A stretch of DNA of 64,000 nucleotides from assembly GCF_003144245.1 (NCBI RefSeq), contig NW_020289986.1, positions 1 through 64,000 on the forward strand. Reading direction: 5' to 3'. The notes below the pieces were generated by a model, which saw nothing but the letters and a program-made list of their open reading frames with translations, searched no databases and was not told the origin of the DNA. Shown piece after piece: positions 9,706 to 21,068 of the stretch. The stretch comes from Jaminaea rosea. Lineage: Eukaryota; Basidiomycota; Exobasidiomycetes; Microstromatales. A program made the translations under genes and the position numbers. Position 1 is the stretch's first letter, and each line of letters begins with the position of its first letter.

Positions 9706-9965
9706 AGTGAGAGATGCTTGATAGAGAGAAGAGACAACCAAGAGACCGACGCCCGCCCAGTCGCTGAGTCCGCCTCACAGGACGCTCGAGCCATGCAATC
9801 AGACAACCACGTGGCGAGCGCTCGGGCCTCGTTGGACGCGAGCACGCACGCACGCACGCACGCACGCTCGGTCCACTTTGTCACACGCACGACTGGACTT
9901 TGGTTGACTTTGCTCTCGTCCATCAATTCCTCCTACTCCCCTTTCTCCATCTCGCCCCCCTCGCC
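9706..9965. promoter_or_regulatory. Divergent RUB1/USO1 promoter with (CACG)6
   Basis: 260 bp separate the two start codons. A perfect CACG tetranucleotide repeat of six units (9843-9866) lies inside it. A pyrimidine-rich leader precedes the USO1 start. Confidence 0.6.
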
Positions 9966-12900
9966 ATGCTACACGGCGTCGGCTGGCTAGCAGACAAATA
10001 CTCGGCCCTTTCCAAGGGGTCGGCGGCCAACTCTTCGCTCATTCAGGCAATCGAGACGTTCACCCAACGCCTGGCTGCTGCGTCCAAGGCGGAGAATCCT
10101 CTCCAAGAGCGTCGAGCTGCCATCCTCAGCTTGAAGGGACTGGCTAAAGATCACCCACTGCAGGTCGCAACTCACGCTGGCAAGGGGCTGGTAGAATGCT
10201 TGACAAAGGACGTCGGAGCTGCTCCCGCCGATAGCGCTCACGACGATGTGGCCAAATCGCTCATCGACTGCCTCGTCCTTGTATGCACCCCACCTGAGCA
10301 GGCTCAACACCGCAAAGGTCAGCATCAACATCGTCAGGCACACGTCCCTGCTGCTCCAGCCCTCGATCTCTTACTCGAGACGTCAGCTCCTCTCCACGCT
10401 CTGCTTCCCTTGCTAGCACCAGGTCGCACCTTCTATTTACGCTTCTCATCCCTTCAACTCCTCGCCCTCGTCCTCCGACATCGCAAGCAGCTCGTGCAAG
10501 CACACGTTCTCACCTCTCCAGGCGGATGTGGCGCTATCTTGGAGTGCCTCGCAACCACGTCGCCTACCACTGGTCATTCATTGGGGTCCAGCGCGGAGAT
10601 CATTCGCAACGAGGCACTCTTGCTCCTGCCCCACCTCGTCGACTCGAATGCCGACATTCAGAAATTAATCGCATTCGAAGGCGCTTTTGAGAAGCTGCTG
10701 GACGTCGTCGCCCAAGAGGGAAGGGTGGAAGGAGGCGTAGTTGTGCAAGACGCACTGGAAGCACTCGAGGCGCTGCTGCGATACAATGTGTCCAACCAGG
10801 TGAGCATGCGCGACGCCTTCCACGACTCAGCACCGTCGCTGATCCTCATCACTCCCTGGCTCTCTCGCAGAACTACTTCCGCGAAACCCTCTCGATCCCC
10901 CTCCTCGCCCCACTCCTCTTCTACCCGCCCCCTCTACCGCCAAACGCGCCTCCCTCTCTAGCAACACAGCGCAACGAAGAATTGGAGCGCTTCGCATTCC
11001 AGCCATGGGAGTATGATGGGACCGACGAGTTTGGTCAAGAAGAGGGGCAGGACGCCGCTGCTGCGGACGGCAAAGAAGGAGCAAGCAAGGGACCCAATGT
11101 CGTCGGCGATTCGCAGAAGCTCATCAATGCTCAGCTTGTCGTGGGGATCGCGGGGCTCCTTGTGCAGGGCACGGGCGAGGGCAAGCGCGCCAATCAGAAT
11201 GCGCTCCTATCTACGGGCTTCTTCAATGCTCTCCTCGACTTGGCTCTTGGATCCTCCGCACCCCTCAGTCTCAAGACACAGTCGCTGCACGTCCTGTCGC
11301 TCCTTCTCAAGCAGAGTAGGAATGTGCAAGACGCACTGGGCGAGGCGAGCGTCCATCCGGTCGAGCCGATCAAGACTCAAGTAGCGGCTGATATGGCTGC
11401 GCTGCCCGCATCGGCGGAAGGAGGTGACAGTGAGAAGGCCACCCTCGCCGCGACCCCTGCAGGGGCACCTGCGCAAGGCATCATCGAGTATGCTCGCCTC
11501 CCACCGCAGTCAGCTCTCGTTGCACTCATCAACGCAGCACTCAACGGGATCCCTCCACCCCTTCGGCCCATAGATGGTGGCTACCGCTCTCTCCTCGGCT
11601 TCCGCGCTGCAGCCATCAAGGCACTGCAGAGCATTCTCAGCGACAACATCGATGCGCGACTCTTCGTTGTTGCGTCCATGGCTCATTCTGATGAGACAAG
11701 ACCAGAGGATCAGCCGGGCGCCGTGCTCCTCGAAGCGTTGACCATCCTTCCGCCCAATGGCCAAGCAGAAGGGTTCGACGAGTTCCGGAATCTGTTTGCA
11801 AGCATCATATTGGGCACGGTGCTCAAGGGCGCGGAGAGTGTCAAGGACCTAGCGAGACGGTTGCGCTATGCTGCGGATGGCAAGGTAGTGCTTCTCCCCG
11901 CCGAGGAGGAAGGAGTCAAACCAAGCCGGGATGGAGACGACGACGATGAAGCCGCATCCCTCCTCTCCCTCCTGATCGGCAATATCACCCTCTCTCTGCG
12001 CTCTCAATCCGAAGCTGTCCGCTTGGAGCGCAGTCAATCCTCCTCTTCCCCGGCAAAGGGGCCAACAAGTGTTTCATGGACACGCATTCTCCTGTCTCAC
12101 CTCACGCTGCTAGCACTGTGGTTACACTCGAGCCCCAAAAGTGTGGCGGATCTGGTTGGGGACTCGAGCAATCTGCAGGCAGTCGTGCAGCTGGTCGCAG
12201 AGGGGGCTAATGGGGAGCATCTGCTCGTGGGAATGGGCACGTGGGTATTGGGGACGATCTATGAGTGGGGACCGGTACCCAGCGCGGATGGGAAGCACAA
12301 GAAAGCTGGCGAAGGCGACAGCGAGATGATCACTCGCCAAGAGATTCACGATCTCGTCACCTCCCGTATTGGAGCTGATCAGTTCCAAGCAAGGCTGGAT
12401 AGATTGCGCGACGATGCGCGGTTGAAGCTCGTGGGGCCGGATGTGCTGGACAAGGTGGCACACCGCAACTCGATCGACCCGATTCATGCTGCACTGGTCA
12501 AGGGCGACGCGGGACAGGGACAGCAGGAGAGCATTATGGCTCACCTTGGGCTGAGAAACAAGGACAACAACGCCACTGCGACTGGCTCAACAGCTATGCC
12601 CGCCGCTTCAGCAGACGAGGATACTCCTGCGTCCGCTGCGGCCAGCTCAGACCTCTACTTCGACTGGTCCTTCGCCGAGCTGTACCGCCACGAGAGCTCA
12701 ACCATCGCTCAGTCGATCCTCGTTCCCCCGACAACCACGAGCGCTCAAGCTTCTAGCTCACCTGCTGAGCTCGTGGATGCACACCGTCGCATCGAGCAGC
12801 TGACGGATCAAGGAAAGACGCTTCAGCATGAGGTGGAGACGAGGGGACGACTGGTGACGGAGACGCTGAAGGAGGTTGAGGAATTGCGAGCGAAGGTAGC

Positions 12901-13522
12901 AGAGTTGGAGGAGAAGGGCAAGGGAGGGGAGGCGGAATTGGAGAAGCTGCGTGGTGATCACTCCTCCGAATTGGAGAAGCTTCGCAACGAGCACACGACG
13001 CAGCTCACAGGCGCAGAGGAGTCACATCGCTCCGAGCTGGAGAATGTACGCGCTGCAGCTACACGACAGGGTGAAGGAGATTCTTCTGCTCTTGCGGCTG
13101 CGAGGGAGCAGGTCGTGGCGCTTGAGGCTGCCCTCGAAAAGATGAAGGCGGAGACAGCTGAGAAGGAGACGAGCGGCAAAGCTGCGCAGGATGAGGAGAG
13201 TGCGAAGCTTTGCCAGCAATTGGAGGAGGCGAGCAAGAAGCACGAGGAGGAGCGCAAGGACTGGCACGAGCAGGTTGAGGCTTTGAAAAAGCAGGTCGAA
13301 GAGCAAAAGGCAGCAGCAGCGGCAGCCGCAGCGGTGGACAAGGAGAGGAGCAGCGAGTCCAACCCTGCCGCCAAGGAGGACTCCGCCTCATCATCAGCCC
13401 GTGTCTCCGAGCTCGAGCAGGAGAACCAAGACCTGCTGGTTATGCTGGATGAGCTGAGCACCAAGCGCAAGAAGGACAAAGCTGCACTCAAGGAGAAGGG
13501 AGTCGAGGTCAGCGATGATGAG

Positions 13523-13554
<32 letters not shown>

Positions 13555-13558
13555 GTGA
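9966..13558 (+). CDS. USO1: Uso1/p115 vesicle-tethering factor
   Basis: Two exons (9966-10799, 10871-13558) encode 1,173 residues. The N-terminal two thirds is an armadillo-like helical head of the Uso1/p115 type, starting with GVGWLADKYSALSKG-like sequence and repeated Leu-rich helices. A long coiled coil (about residues 880-1140, rich in Glu, Lys, Leu, Ala and Gln) follows. The protein ends in an acidic Asp run encoded by GAT/GAC repeats, as p115 does. The family tethers ER-derived COPII vesicles to the cis-Golgi, working with Rab1/Ypt1 and SNAREs. Yeast Uso1 is longer and animal p115 shorter, so this length is intermediate. The chosen ATG is the first in frame and fits the family start. 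Confidence 0.88.
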
Positions 13559-13711
13559 TCAGGATGTGGGAAGAGACGCGTCTAGCGTACGATGCAGCGA
13601 AAGCCGTTGGTCTTGCATTGCTCGTTATTATGTGAATACCGATTGATCGTACATAAGACAAGAAGAGGCGACATTGTGCTACAGTGTGGCAGGTTACTCG
13701 ATGATGACAGG

Positions 13712-16033
13712 TTACGATAGGACCCGCTCGACGTTCTCTGCGCTCGAAGGCGCGATGATGGGCACCTTCAGCTTTGGGTTTTCCGCATGATCCTTCTCCA
13801 CGACCTCGCCGCCGTTGCTCTGCTTGCCCCTCCCACCTTTCTTGGGCGCTGCACGCTTCTTCGGCGGAGGAGTCTTGGGTGTGTACGGCACCCCCTCCTC
13901 CTCGCCGGGCACCTCCCTCTCCGTAGCGTCAGGCCGCTCGTCCTCGTCATCTCCTCCCTCTTCTTCCTCCTTCATCGCAGCCTTCTCGGCCGCAGCAGCC
14001 GCTCCCCTCTTGACACGGCCAGGTCGATCCTTCCCCTCGACTCGATCCTCTACCTCTTCCCTGATTTCACTCATCGACCTGCCACTCCTGCGTCCCAGCT
14101 CCTCCCGGATCTCTGCCGCCTCTCTCTCCATTATTTCGATAGTCTGCGCTGTGCTCAATACGCTCCCCGTGCGCTCATTGGGGTCGATCCACTCGGGCCC
14201 TTCCCACTTGCGACCATGTTTCGCCGCGATCTTCTTGGCATGCTCGATGCTCTTGCGGACTTGCTCTGACTCCTTCTCCTGCGCTGTCAGCTTGGCAGGT
14301 TCCTCGCCACCATCCTCTGCCACAGTCCCACCCGAGCCATTGAGCACGCGGCGACGTCCAGAAGTAGCAGCGCTGATGTCGTCTGCAGGTGGGCGAAGCG
14401 CCTTGTGGGGTACGTCAAACAACTTGTAGACGCGGAAGAGCTCAAAGACGGCTTGCTCTTTGTCCTTGGCCTCAATCATCAGATCCGCATCCGCCGGCAA
14501 ATCGAGCGGTAGAGACATGCAACGATCAGCATGCGCCCTCCTTTCCCTCAAGTTGCGCGAGCCTGGCCTTGGATGCGACAGGTGAAATTTCGGCTTGATG
14601 CCTCTGCGCTGAAACAGGGCGAGGAGTTGAGGCATGAGTTCGCGCGGAGACTTGGCGGAGGGGCGGAGCATATCGTGGTGGAAGTCGAAGACCATGGGGA
14701 TGTCGAATTCTTCGCAGACGGGCAGGAGCTCCTCTGCGGCCCACATAATTTCGTCGTTCTCTAGTACGAGGCGTCGACGCACAAATTCGGGGAGCTTGTC
14801 GCGGATATTGGTGCGCATCCTCTCGAGAGTGGCAGCGCGATCCCCGTACACACCTCCGCCGTGAATGATCATGACGCTATCCTGGTCCATGCCCATCAAG
14901 TCGAGCACGGCGGCGTGCACCTCGAGATCGCGGATGGACGCTGTGACCACGTTTTCATTGGGCGAGCCCAGTTGCACAAATTGGCCAGGATGCATCGTTA
15001 AGCGGTGATTGAGCTCTCTCGCAACTCGGCCCGCTTCAGCGAGCTCCTCTCTAGCGCAGTCCGGCGAGTAGCCATGAGTTGCATGCCCGGCAAAGGGAAA
15101 AATCTCACTCGACAAGCGCATGAAGCGGATGCCGTGCTCAGCATTCCAGCGCAGCATGGGAATGATGTCTCGGGTATTCTGACGCGCGAGGTCCTTGACG
15201 AAGTCGAGTCCCTTCTCGTCGATGGTCTTGAGCCTTGCCGTTCGGGAGGAAAAGATGGGCGGGTCTTGTGTGCGCAGAACCGTGTTCAAGCAAGCGTAAC
15301 CCAACCTGCCTCTAAATCCGGCGCTACGCTGCTGCTGCGCCACAATGTCCTCTGGTCGGTACTCTTTGGAAAAATCGCGATACTCGGCCACCTCTGGGAT
15401 GATGTACACCTTTTCCTTCTTGGCCTTTTTCTTGGGAAGCTTGCGGCCGTTTTTCGCTCGTCTGACAGGTTCGCCATCTGAATCAAGCTCGGGCTCGTCG
15501 GCTACGATTGCGTTCGACTTGGTAGGCGTGGATTTGGACTTGGATTTGGATTTGCCTGCCGTTCGAGGTGAGGAGCTGGATACCTCTGGCTCGGGTGAGG
15601 AGAGTGCGGATGATGTGGGGGAAAAGGAGGCGGACGCATCTCCGTCGGTGTTGCCTTCGTATGTATGCTGAGTATCTGGCGTGCCGGGAGAGGACTGGAT
15701 TGATGGTGCAGCCTTAGATGCTGCTGCTGCTGCTGCTGCCGCCGCCGCCGCCGACGGCCTTCCCCTCTTCCTCTTTGGGGCTGGAGGTGGTGTGGCAGAC
15801 ATGTCGTCGCTGTCAGAAACATCGGCCAGGGCGGCTGCTGTCTTTGCGGTAGCGTTGCTTATGCTGCGCCTCGACGAGCGGCGAGCTTCAACGACGGATG
15901 GCATTGCTGCGATGCGCGAAGTCAACGTAGTGTAGGTGGCGTGACGATGAGGAGACAGGGAGAGTGCGGATGCTCTGCTTCTGGTCGTAGTCGTGGCGTG
16001 GATGCAGAGTCGTCCGAAGAGACGCGAGAGCAT
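13712..16033 (-). CDS. UVE1: UV damage endonuclease (UVDE)
   Basis: A single exon of 773 residues. The UVDE TIM-barrel begins at about residue 244 (LGYACLNTVLRTQDPP) and includes the conserved stretches LTMHPGQFVQLGSP, IHGGGVYGD, LENDE and FDFHHD, which carry the metal-binding His, Glu and Asp residues. The enzyme nicks DNA 5' of UV photoproducts and other lesions to start alternative excision repair. Residues 1-43 are Arg/Ser/Thr-rich without acids and look like a mitochondrial presequence. A second in-frame ATG at 15904 (residue 44) would give a form without it, starting near an AT-hook or NLS-like KRKRGRPS. The C-terminus is long and charged. It is convergent with USO1 (153 bp apart). Confidence 0.93.
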   Translation of the reverse strand: MLSRLFGRLCIHATTTTRSRASALSLSPHRHATYTTLTSRIAAMPSVVEARRSSRRSISNATAKTAAALADVSDSDDMSATPPPAPKRKRGRPSAAAAAAAAAAASKAAPSIQSSPGTPDTQHTYEGNTDGDASASFSPTSSALSSPEPEVSSSSPRTAGKSKSKSKSTPTKSNAIVADEPELDSDGEPVRRAKNGRKLPKKKAKKEKVYIIPEVAEYRDFSKEYRPEDIVAQQQRSAGFRGRLGYACLNTVLRTQDPPIFSSRTARLKTIDEKGLDFVKDLARQNTRDIIPMLRWNAEHGIRFMRLSSEIFPFAGHATHGYSPDCAREELAEAGRVARELNHRLTMHPGQFVQLGSPNENVVTASIRDLEVHAAVLDLMGMDQDSVMIIHGGGVYGDRAATLERMRTNIRDKLPEFVRRRLVLENDEIMWAAEELLPVCEEFDIPMVFDFHHDMLRPSAKSPRELMPQLLALFQRRGIKPKFHLSHPRPGSRNLRERRAHADRCMSLPLDLPADADLMIEAKDKEQAVFELFRVYKLFDVPHKALRPPADDISAATSGRRRVLNGSGGTVAEDGGEEPAKLTAQEKESEQVRKSIEHAKKIAAKHGRKWEGPEWIDPNERTGSVLSTAQTIEIMEREAAEIREELGRRSGRSMSEIREEVEDRVEGKDRPGRVKRGAAAAAEKAAMKEEEEGGDDEDERPDATEREVPGEEEGVPYTPKTPPPKKRAAPKKGGRGKQSNGGEVVEKDHAENPKLKVPIIAPSSAENVERVLS

Positions 16034-16345
16034 GCGTCGATGAGTGGAAATAATGGATGGATGAAATAACGATCAAAGGAAGAAGCTGCAACTGAGGTCG
16101 ATGGAGCAAAGACAAAGGCGTCCAAATCGGCGGCTGCGTCAGACAAACGCGTTGAGATGCAGCCGCACACCTCGATTCGGCGCGACGATGTGGAGGCCCA
16201 AGGGTCCAGAGGCAAAGCAATCGACAAGAGGCACTCGAGAAAACAGGCGTTAAGGGACGACACTCGACTTCATTGCATCAGATCCACGAACACCGGTATC
16301 TACACGATCAACAAGACCTTCGGCACCACCGAGACCTACTCGCGT
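16034..16345. other. Intergenic
   Basis: 312 bp containing the UVE1 promoter and the 3' end of the aspartic protease gene on the same strand. No further feature is recognised. Confidence 0.5.
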
Positions 16346-18435
16346 CTACGACAGCTTGCCAAGCGCAATGGTGTTGCTCTTGGAGTTGGTGGCAAAGTAG
16401 ACATTCTTGAGGAAAGCGGCACCGACCAGCCATTCGCCCTTTGCGCCTACCGACCCTGCCGAGATCGACGAGATGCAGTCTCCCTTGGGATTGTTGTCAT
16501 CCACGGGTAAGAAGGTCATATCCCTCGCATCGATAGGCCATTGCTTCCCTCCAAAGGTGAAGGAGACCTGCTTGGCCGTCGTGCAGGGGATTGTGTACCC
16601 TCCCTGCCCATCAGACTTGGCTCCAGGAATCGCAGAGTGCAGAGCATCAGCATCAGCCTGAGGGGCAACGATGAGCGTTGTTCCCGTGTCAAGGATAGCC
16701 GTGCGTTGCTGCGATCCATCCAAACTGATCGACTTGCCACCGAAGCCTACGCTATCGAGATTGACCTCCCAAAAGCCTTGGTTCGAGACATTTGGCAATT
16801 CCGTCAGGGAGCCGCTGAACAGGGTGGCATCGACACCCCCAAAGGTCACCGCTCCATTGTTCTTGCCGTCAGCGGCGCGACCCAGGTGGTAGGCCATGAC
16901 GGGCTGCTTGACCTGACCGGTTGAGTAGAGCGAATCGATGGGTGTGGGCGTCTTGGTGCTCGCGAGGGAGACTTTGGCCAGACCCATCAAGCCATCAAAT
17001 GGCACAGAAGAGTCGGAAAAGTCCTCAGACTCGTCCGTAGCCAGACCGAAAGTGTGGTTGGGAAGCTTGTATTTGCCGATCGTCAAGGTGTCATTGCCCA
17101 AATGCCCGGCAACGTCGCCCGTACCGTACGTAATGCTGAAGTTCTTTTGCGGACGGATCCCCTTGAAGGAAGATGAGGTACTTTTTCCTAGCTTCTTGTG
17201 CGAGTTGGAGCAGTTGGTGCACATCGTCGACGCGACCCAAGTGTCGGCTGAGCCGGAGTCGACGAGGAGATTGAAGGTACCCGCCGTGCCGATTGTTACA
17301 GAGGCGATGTAGCCGACGTCGTTTGCCTCGATGTCCAGGGCGAGAGAGCCTTGCGTCTTAGGTGTCGAGGCTTTGATCAAGTTGCTGCTGGATGAAGCCT
17401 TTAGCGCCGTTGAAGAAAAGCCGTTCGAGGCCACATCGTAGCCCTGGGTAGACTTCGATGATGAAGAGGAAGACGAGCTGGACGCCTTCGCGTTGTTGAC
17501 CTTGTTCGCTACAGCACTGTCAGCCGCAGTGCCCGTGGACTTGCTCTTCTTTGACGAGCAGGCGCTGGTGCTGACCAGCTTGAATTTGCTGGCATCATGC
17601 TGGTTGGCGCCGTAGATGGAGCCATCCGTGGCGAGGTTCGGCACGATGGCCGAGGGAGCCAAATTGTGGGGGGTAGCTTCGTCTGGAATCTCGCGCCTGC
17701 TTAGCTCCCCGTTTTCTTCGCCATCGTCGTCGTCATCTTCACGACCATCCTCTTCATCGACCTCGCCGTCGCCTCCTCCGTGCGCCTCTTCGACTGCCGC
17801 GTCTACTGCGCGCCGGCCAGTCTTCTCGGCCGCCACCTCGGCATGCTTTCCATGCCCAGCGGCAAAGCCGACTCGTCCAGTCCGCTTGGGCGCACGCTCG
17901 CTCAAGCTGACCGACCGCCTCTCCATGTCGCCCAGAATGGCCGACCGCCTACGCATCATTGCGTCTCGCCTGTCTTGGTCGGAAAAGGAGCCCCTCTCCC
18001 GCTGGCGCATGCGAGTGAGTTTCGCATTTGCCATGTTGATGTGGTGTTGTAGCAGCTGCGCGACGGGGCAGAGCAGGTGAAATCAGCTTGAGAAGTCGAG
18101 CACGCCGCAGTTTCGCACTGACTCACCATCTGGGGATGGGCGCCGTTCGCTTTTGGGTCCATGCGCTTCAGCGGAATGCTAGAGCCCTCCGATATTGACC
18201 CAGCGCGACGGTGAAGTATGGGGAAGTTAGTCTCTGAATCATCGCCAGCAGGCGTACCAGCTCTGCTCGACCGATCTTCGAGAAAGCCAGAAGTGTCTGC
18301 CAATGAGCCACGGCGTGACACTGGAAGAGCAGCCACGCCCATCGGTGCTCCTCCGCCGCCACCCATAGGCTCGAGCGAGCCGATGGACAGGATGAGAACG
18401 AGGAGGTGCAGGAATTGGAGGCTGAGCGCGGTCAT
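16346..18435 (-). CDS. Secreted pepsin-like aspartic protease (A1 family)
   Basis: Two exons (18435-18127, then 18055-16346) encode 672 residues. Exon 1 starts with a hydrophobic signal peptide (MTALSLQFLHLLVLILSIG). A long propeptide region holds several dibasic sites, an acidic stretch and a Ser run, and the mature domain starts near residue 340. The two active-site motifs are LLVDSGSADTWV and AILDTGTTLIV, with YGTGD as the flap. The first motif has Ser in place of the more common Thr (DSG), seen in some basidiomycete members. No C-terminal GPI signal is visible, so it is probably secreted and processed at dibasic sites. It lies downstream of a 2-kb gap that must contain its promoter. Confidence 0.88.
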
Positions 18436-20451
18436 GCTGGGTTATGCTGGTGGGGGTGATGAGGGAGAATGTAGAGCTGGGAGTAGAGGGCAGGGGAAGC
18501 GCGTCAGCATCACTGTAGCTGTACACCGTGACGCTGACGCTCGTGTACTTACGACCAGCCTCTGTGTATGTACGGAAAGAATGTCGTGCGTCCGAGTCGT
18601 GCGGGTCGTTAACAAATGTCCAAGGCTCTGAGGAGTCTGTGGTCGTAAAGAGAATGCGCAGGGGCTGAAAGAGGGAGAACCGTGAGGGCGTGATCAAGGA
18701 TCTGACTAGCAGGTGTCCAAGATGTTGATGAAAGAGGTGACGGCGTTGATGGAAGTCGTTGCGGTTCTATCGTTCAGTTCGCTAGGCAAGCAGCTCTTTC
18801 GATGTCAAACCGAGAAGAGGGGGGAGGTGATGCCGCACTAGCTAATCCCTGGCCAGAGGGGGAAGAAGTGGTATATCGAGAAGGAGGGAGGAGAGGGAAA
18901 CGCGACGACGGGACACGAGAAGGTTGGTGGTGGTGGTAAGAAGGAGAAGGGGGGGCCGGCCAACTCGCCGTCGTCTGGCTAATCATCCTTATGAGGCAGG
19001 ACATAGAAGCAGGCATGCAGTCGCAGCTTGCAGCTTGCTGACTGACGACGACGCACCGCTTGTCCTTGCACGGCATCTACAATCGAACCCAATCACTCCG
19101 CCACCTGCCGTCTGCGGGGATAGACTAAAGTGAGGGACAAAGAGCGAACGGCCGACGCTCCGCCTCCTACGGTAAGTACGTGTACGTCAGAGGAGGTGGG
19201 AGTGTGTGCAGGTGCGAGATGCTGATGCAGACCTTTGCCGCTGCTTGCCGCTGCTTGCCGTGCCCTATTGCTCACCGACCGTCTACGCTCCCAGCCATGC
19301 TGCAACCTTTGTCCTGTAAAGGCGGCATCGGAAACATGACGCAGCGGGCGTGGCGCCGAGATTTGCTGGGAATGATCTATGATTGGCTCTCCGGTAGAAG
19401 TCATGCGAACGACGGGCGAGCGGCAGAGCAAGCTACGTAGCTTTGTTCTGCCTCTGGTCAATCGATCGGTCTGAGTGATCGACGCTGTCGGACACGACGC
19501 AACCTCCGCGAGCTTCTCTGCGCCATCGGGGGCCGGATTGGCCGGAGCGGCGGGCAGTAGACTTGTACAGACCGGCGGCGTCTCTTTGTCATCGAAATCA
19601 GAGTGAGACAAGGCCTCGAATGAAGGGCCAATTTTGACCTTGTCTCTGTGTGTGTCTGCGCTTTGTGTTGGCTGACTGTCGCCCGACACGTAGCAGCGAG
19701 TGGCGCCTAAGGCTACGTTCGTTTGCCTATCCGCCTTCTTCCCTGTCCCCTGTCCGCGCCTAGTGCTTGTGTTGTTCTCTGGCGTCATTCGCTCGCCCTT
19801 GTCCTCTAGTCGCCGGCCGTCCACGGCCTGCTTTCTGTGCCCTCGCACTTGGCATTCTACGTCGGCGGCATGGTGCTGTGCTCTACGGCCGCCGAGCTCG
19901 AATAAGCTTGCGGTGATGGTTGCTCTGCTGCACCTATGCGGCAGAACAAAGGATGAGGGATGTTGGATGGATTGGAAATTGACGAGACACAATGGATGGA
20001 ATTCCACAGCCTCGTGCCTCCCGCGCCCGCGCCCGACTTTTGTCTCAGTCCGCCCTCTCTCACTTCAATCAACCTCCGGCCGGACGCCGATTCATGAAGC
20101 CACGAGGCTCGAGACTTGAGCTATCAATTCCAGATGAACACCTTCTGTGCGCTGCTCACCAAAGGTCGAGTTTCGAGCCCTGCTTGCAGGACCTCATGCT
20201 TCTCCTCGCGCTCGTTACCATGGTCCTCTTCTGAGTCGAATCGATTGGCCTTGTCTGCCTAAGCGTGCGTGGCTGGCTCTCTGCGGTGCGGGGAAGTCGA
20301 TGGCCGGCCGGGCGGACAGAGCTGGCCATGCGATGCAACCTTCGCTCCTCGCCTCTCTCTTTGCAGTCCTCCCTCCATCTTGCTTCCACCTGCTCGATCT
20401 CGTCTGATCGTCTGAATTTGCTGCCGGCCATCGCCGTAGCCTCGTCACAGC
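18436..20451. other. 2-kb intergenic region
   Basis: This stretch separates the protease (-) and the Asterix gene (+), which diverge from it. One 304-codon minus frame (19093-20007) opens only at GTG and has no motif or typical protein composition, so I do not call it. A near-perfect decamer repeat (TGCCGCTGCT type) lies at about 19239-19263. A pyrimidine-rich leader with CAG sites precedes 20452. Confidence 0.45.
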
Positions 20452-20992
20452 ATGTCGTCATCATCATCACCAGCTCTTCCGCCCCCAATCGACACTTCAG
20501 ATCCACGCCGCTTCGATCGTGTGAGGCCCTTCACCCTGCCTCGCGCGTGGAGGGAGGAGTCCTTCGACATCTATGGTAGCGTTCTCGGTTCGGCGAGCAT
20601 GATTTCCGGTGGAGCGATCATTACAAGGTTGCCTCAGTTGGCGTACATTGGACTGATCTGTGAGTGAGCTGAGGCGGTAGATGCGAGAGCGAGAGTCTGT
20701 TCAATCTGACCTTGGGCGTCATCGCAATCGCAGTCGCCCTCGCACATCTCGCCCACCACAAGCCACTGAGCGTACGAAAGAACTCGTCCGACTCGACAGG
20801 TGGGCCCTACATGAGTCTTGCGTGAGTGCAAGGAGTAGCAAGGTTCATTCCGCCCTTCTCATCATCATCTCACTCGATGTCCTCCATCCACTCGATCCGC
20901 CGCGCAGCTTCTCACTCCTGTCGATCGGCCTCATCGCCTTCCAGAAGATCGTCATCGCACCCAAGGAGGCGCAGTGGCGAGGCGGCAAGTAG
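20452..20992 (+). CDS. Asterix/PAT-complex subunit (UPF0139, WDR83OS-like)
   Basis: Three exons (20452-20659, 20734-20821, 20908-20992) give 126 residues. The start SDPRRFDRVRPFTLP-type segment, a first hydrophobic helix, and a second helix after PYMSLAF match the Asterix family. Asterix pairs with CCDC47 in the ER PAT complex, an intramembrane chaperone for multi-spanning proteins. The assignment rests on the DPRR motif near the N-terminus, total length near the family's roughly 105-120 residues, and helix order. Phases at both introns agree only with this model. It is convergent with the cysteine synthase gene, 76 bp away. Confidence 0.8.
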
Positions 20993-21068
20993 CAGTTAGG
21001 CCAGACAAGAGAAATGAAACCGAAAGTCACATCGTGTATTGGCATTGGCGTTGCGCAGCGCGATGGCT

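Noticed and set aside
13521-13556. GAT/GAC repeat treated as a separate microsatellite
   Set aside because: It encodes the expected acidic tail of Uso1/p115, so it is explained by the gene.
19093-20007. 304-codon minus-strand frame
   Set aside because: Opens at GTG, lacks a suitable ATG near its start, and shows no domain or protein-like composition.
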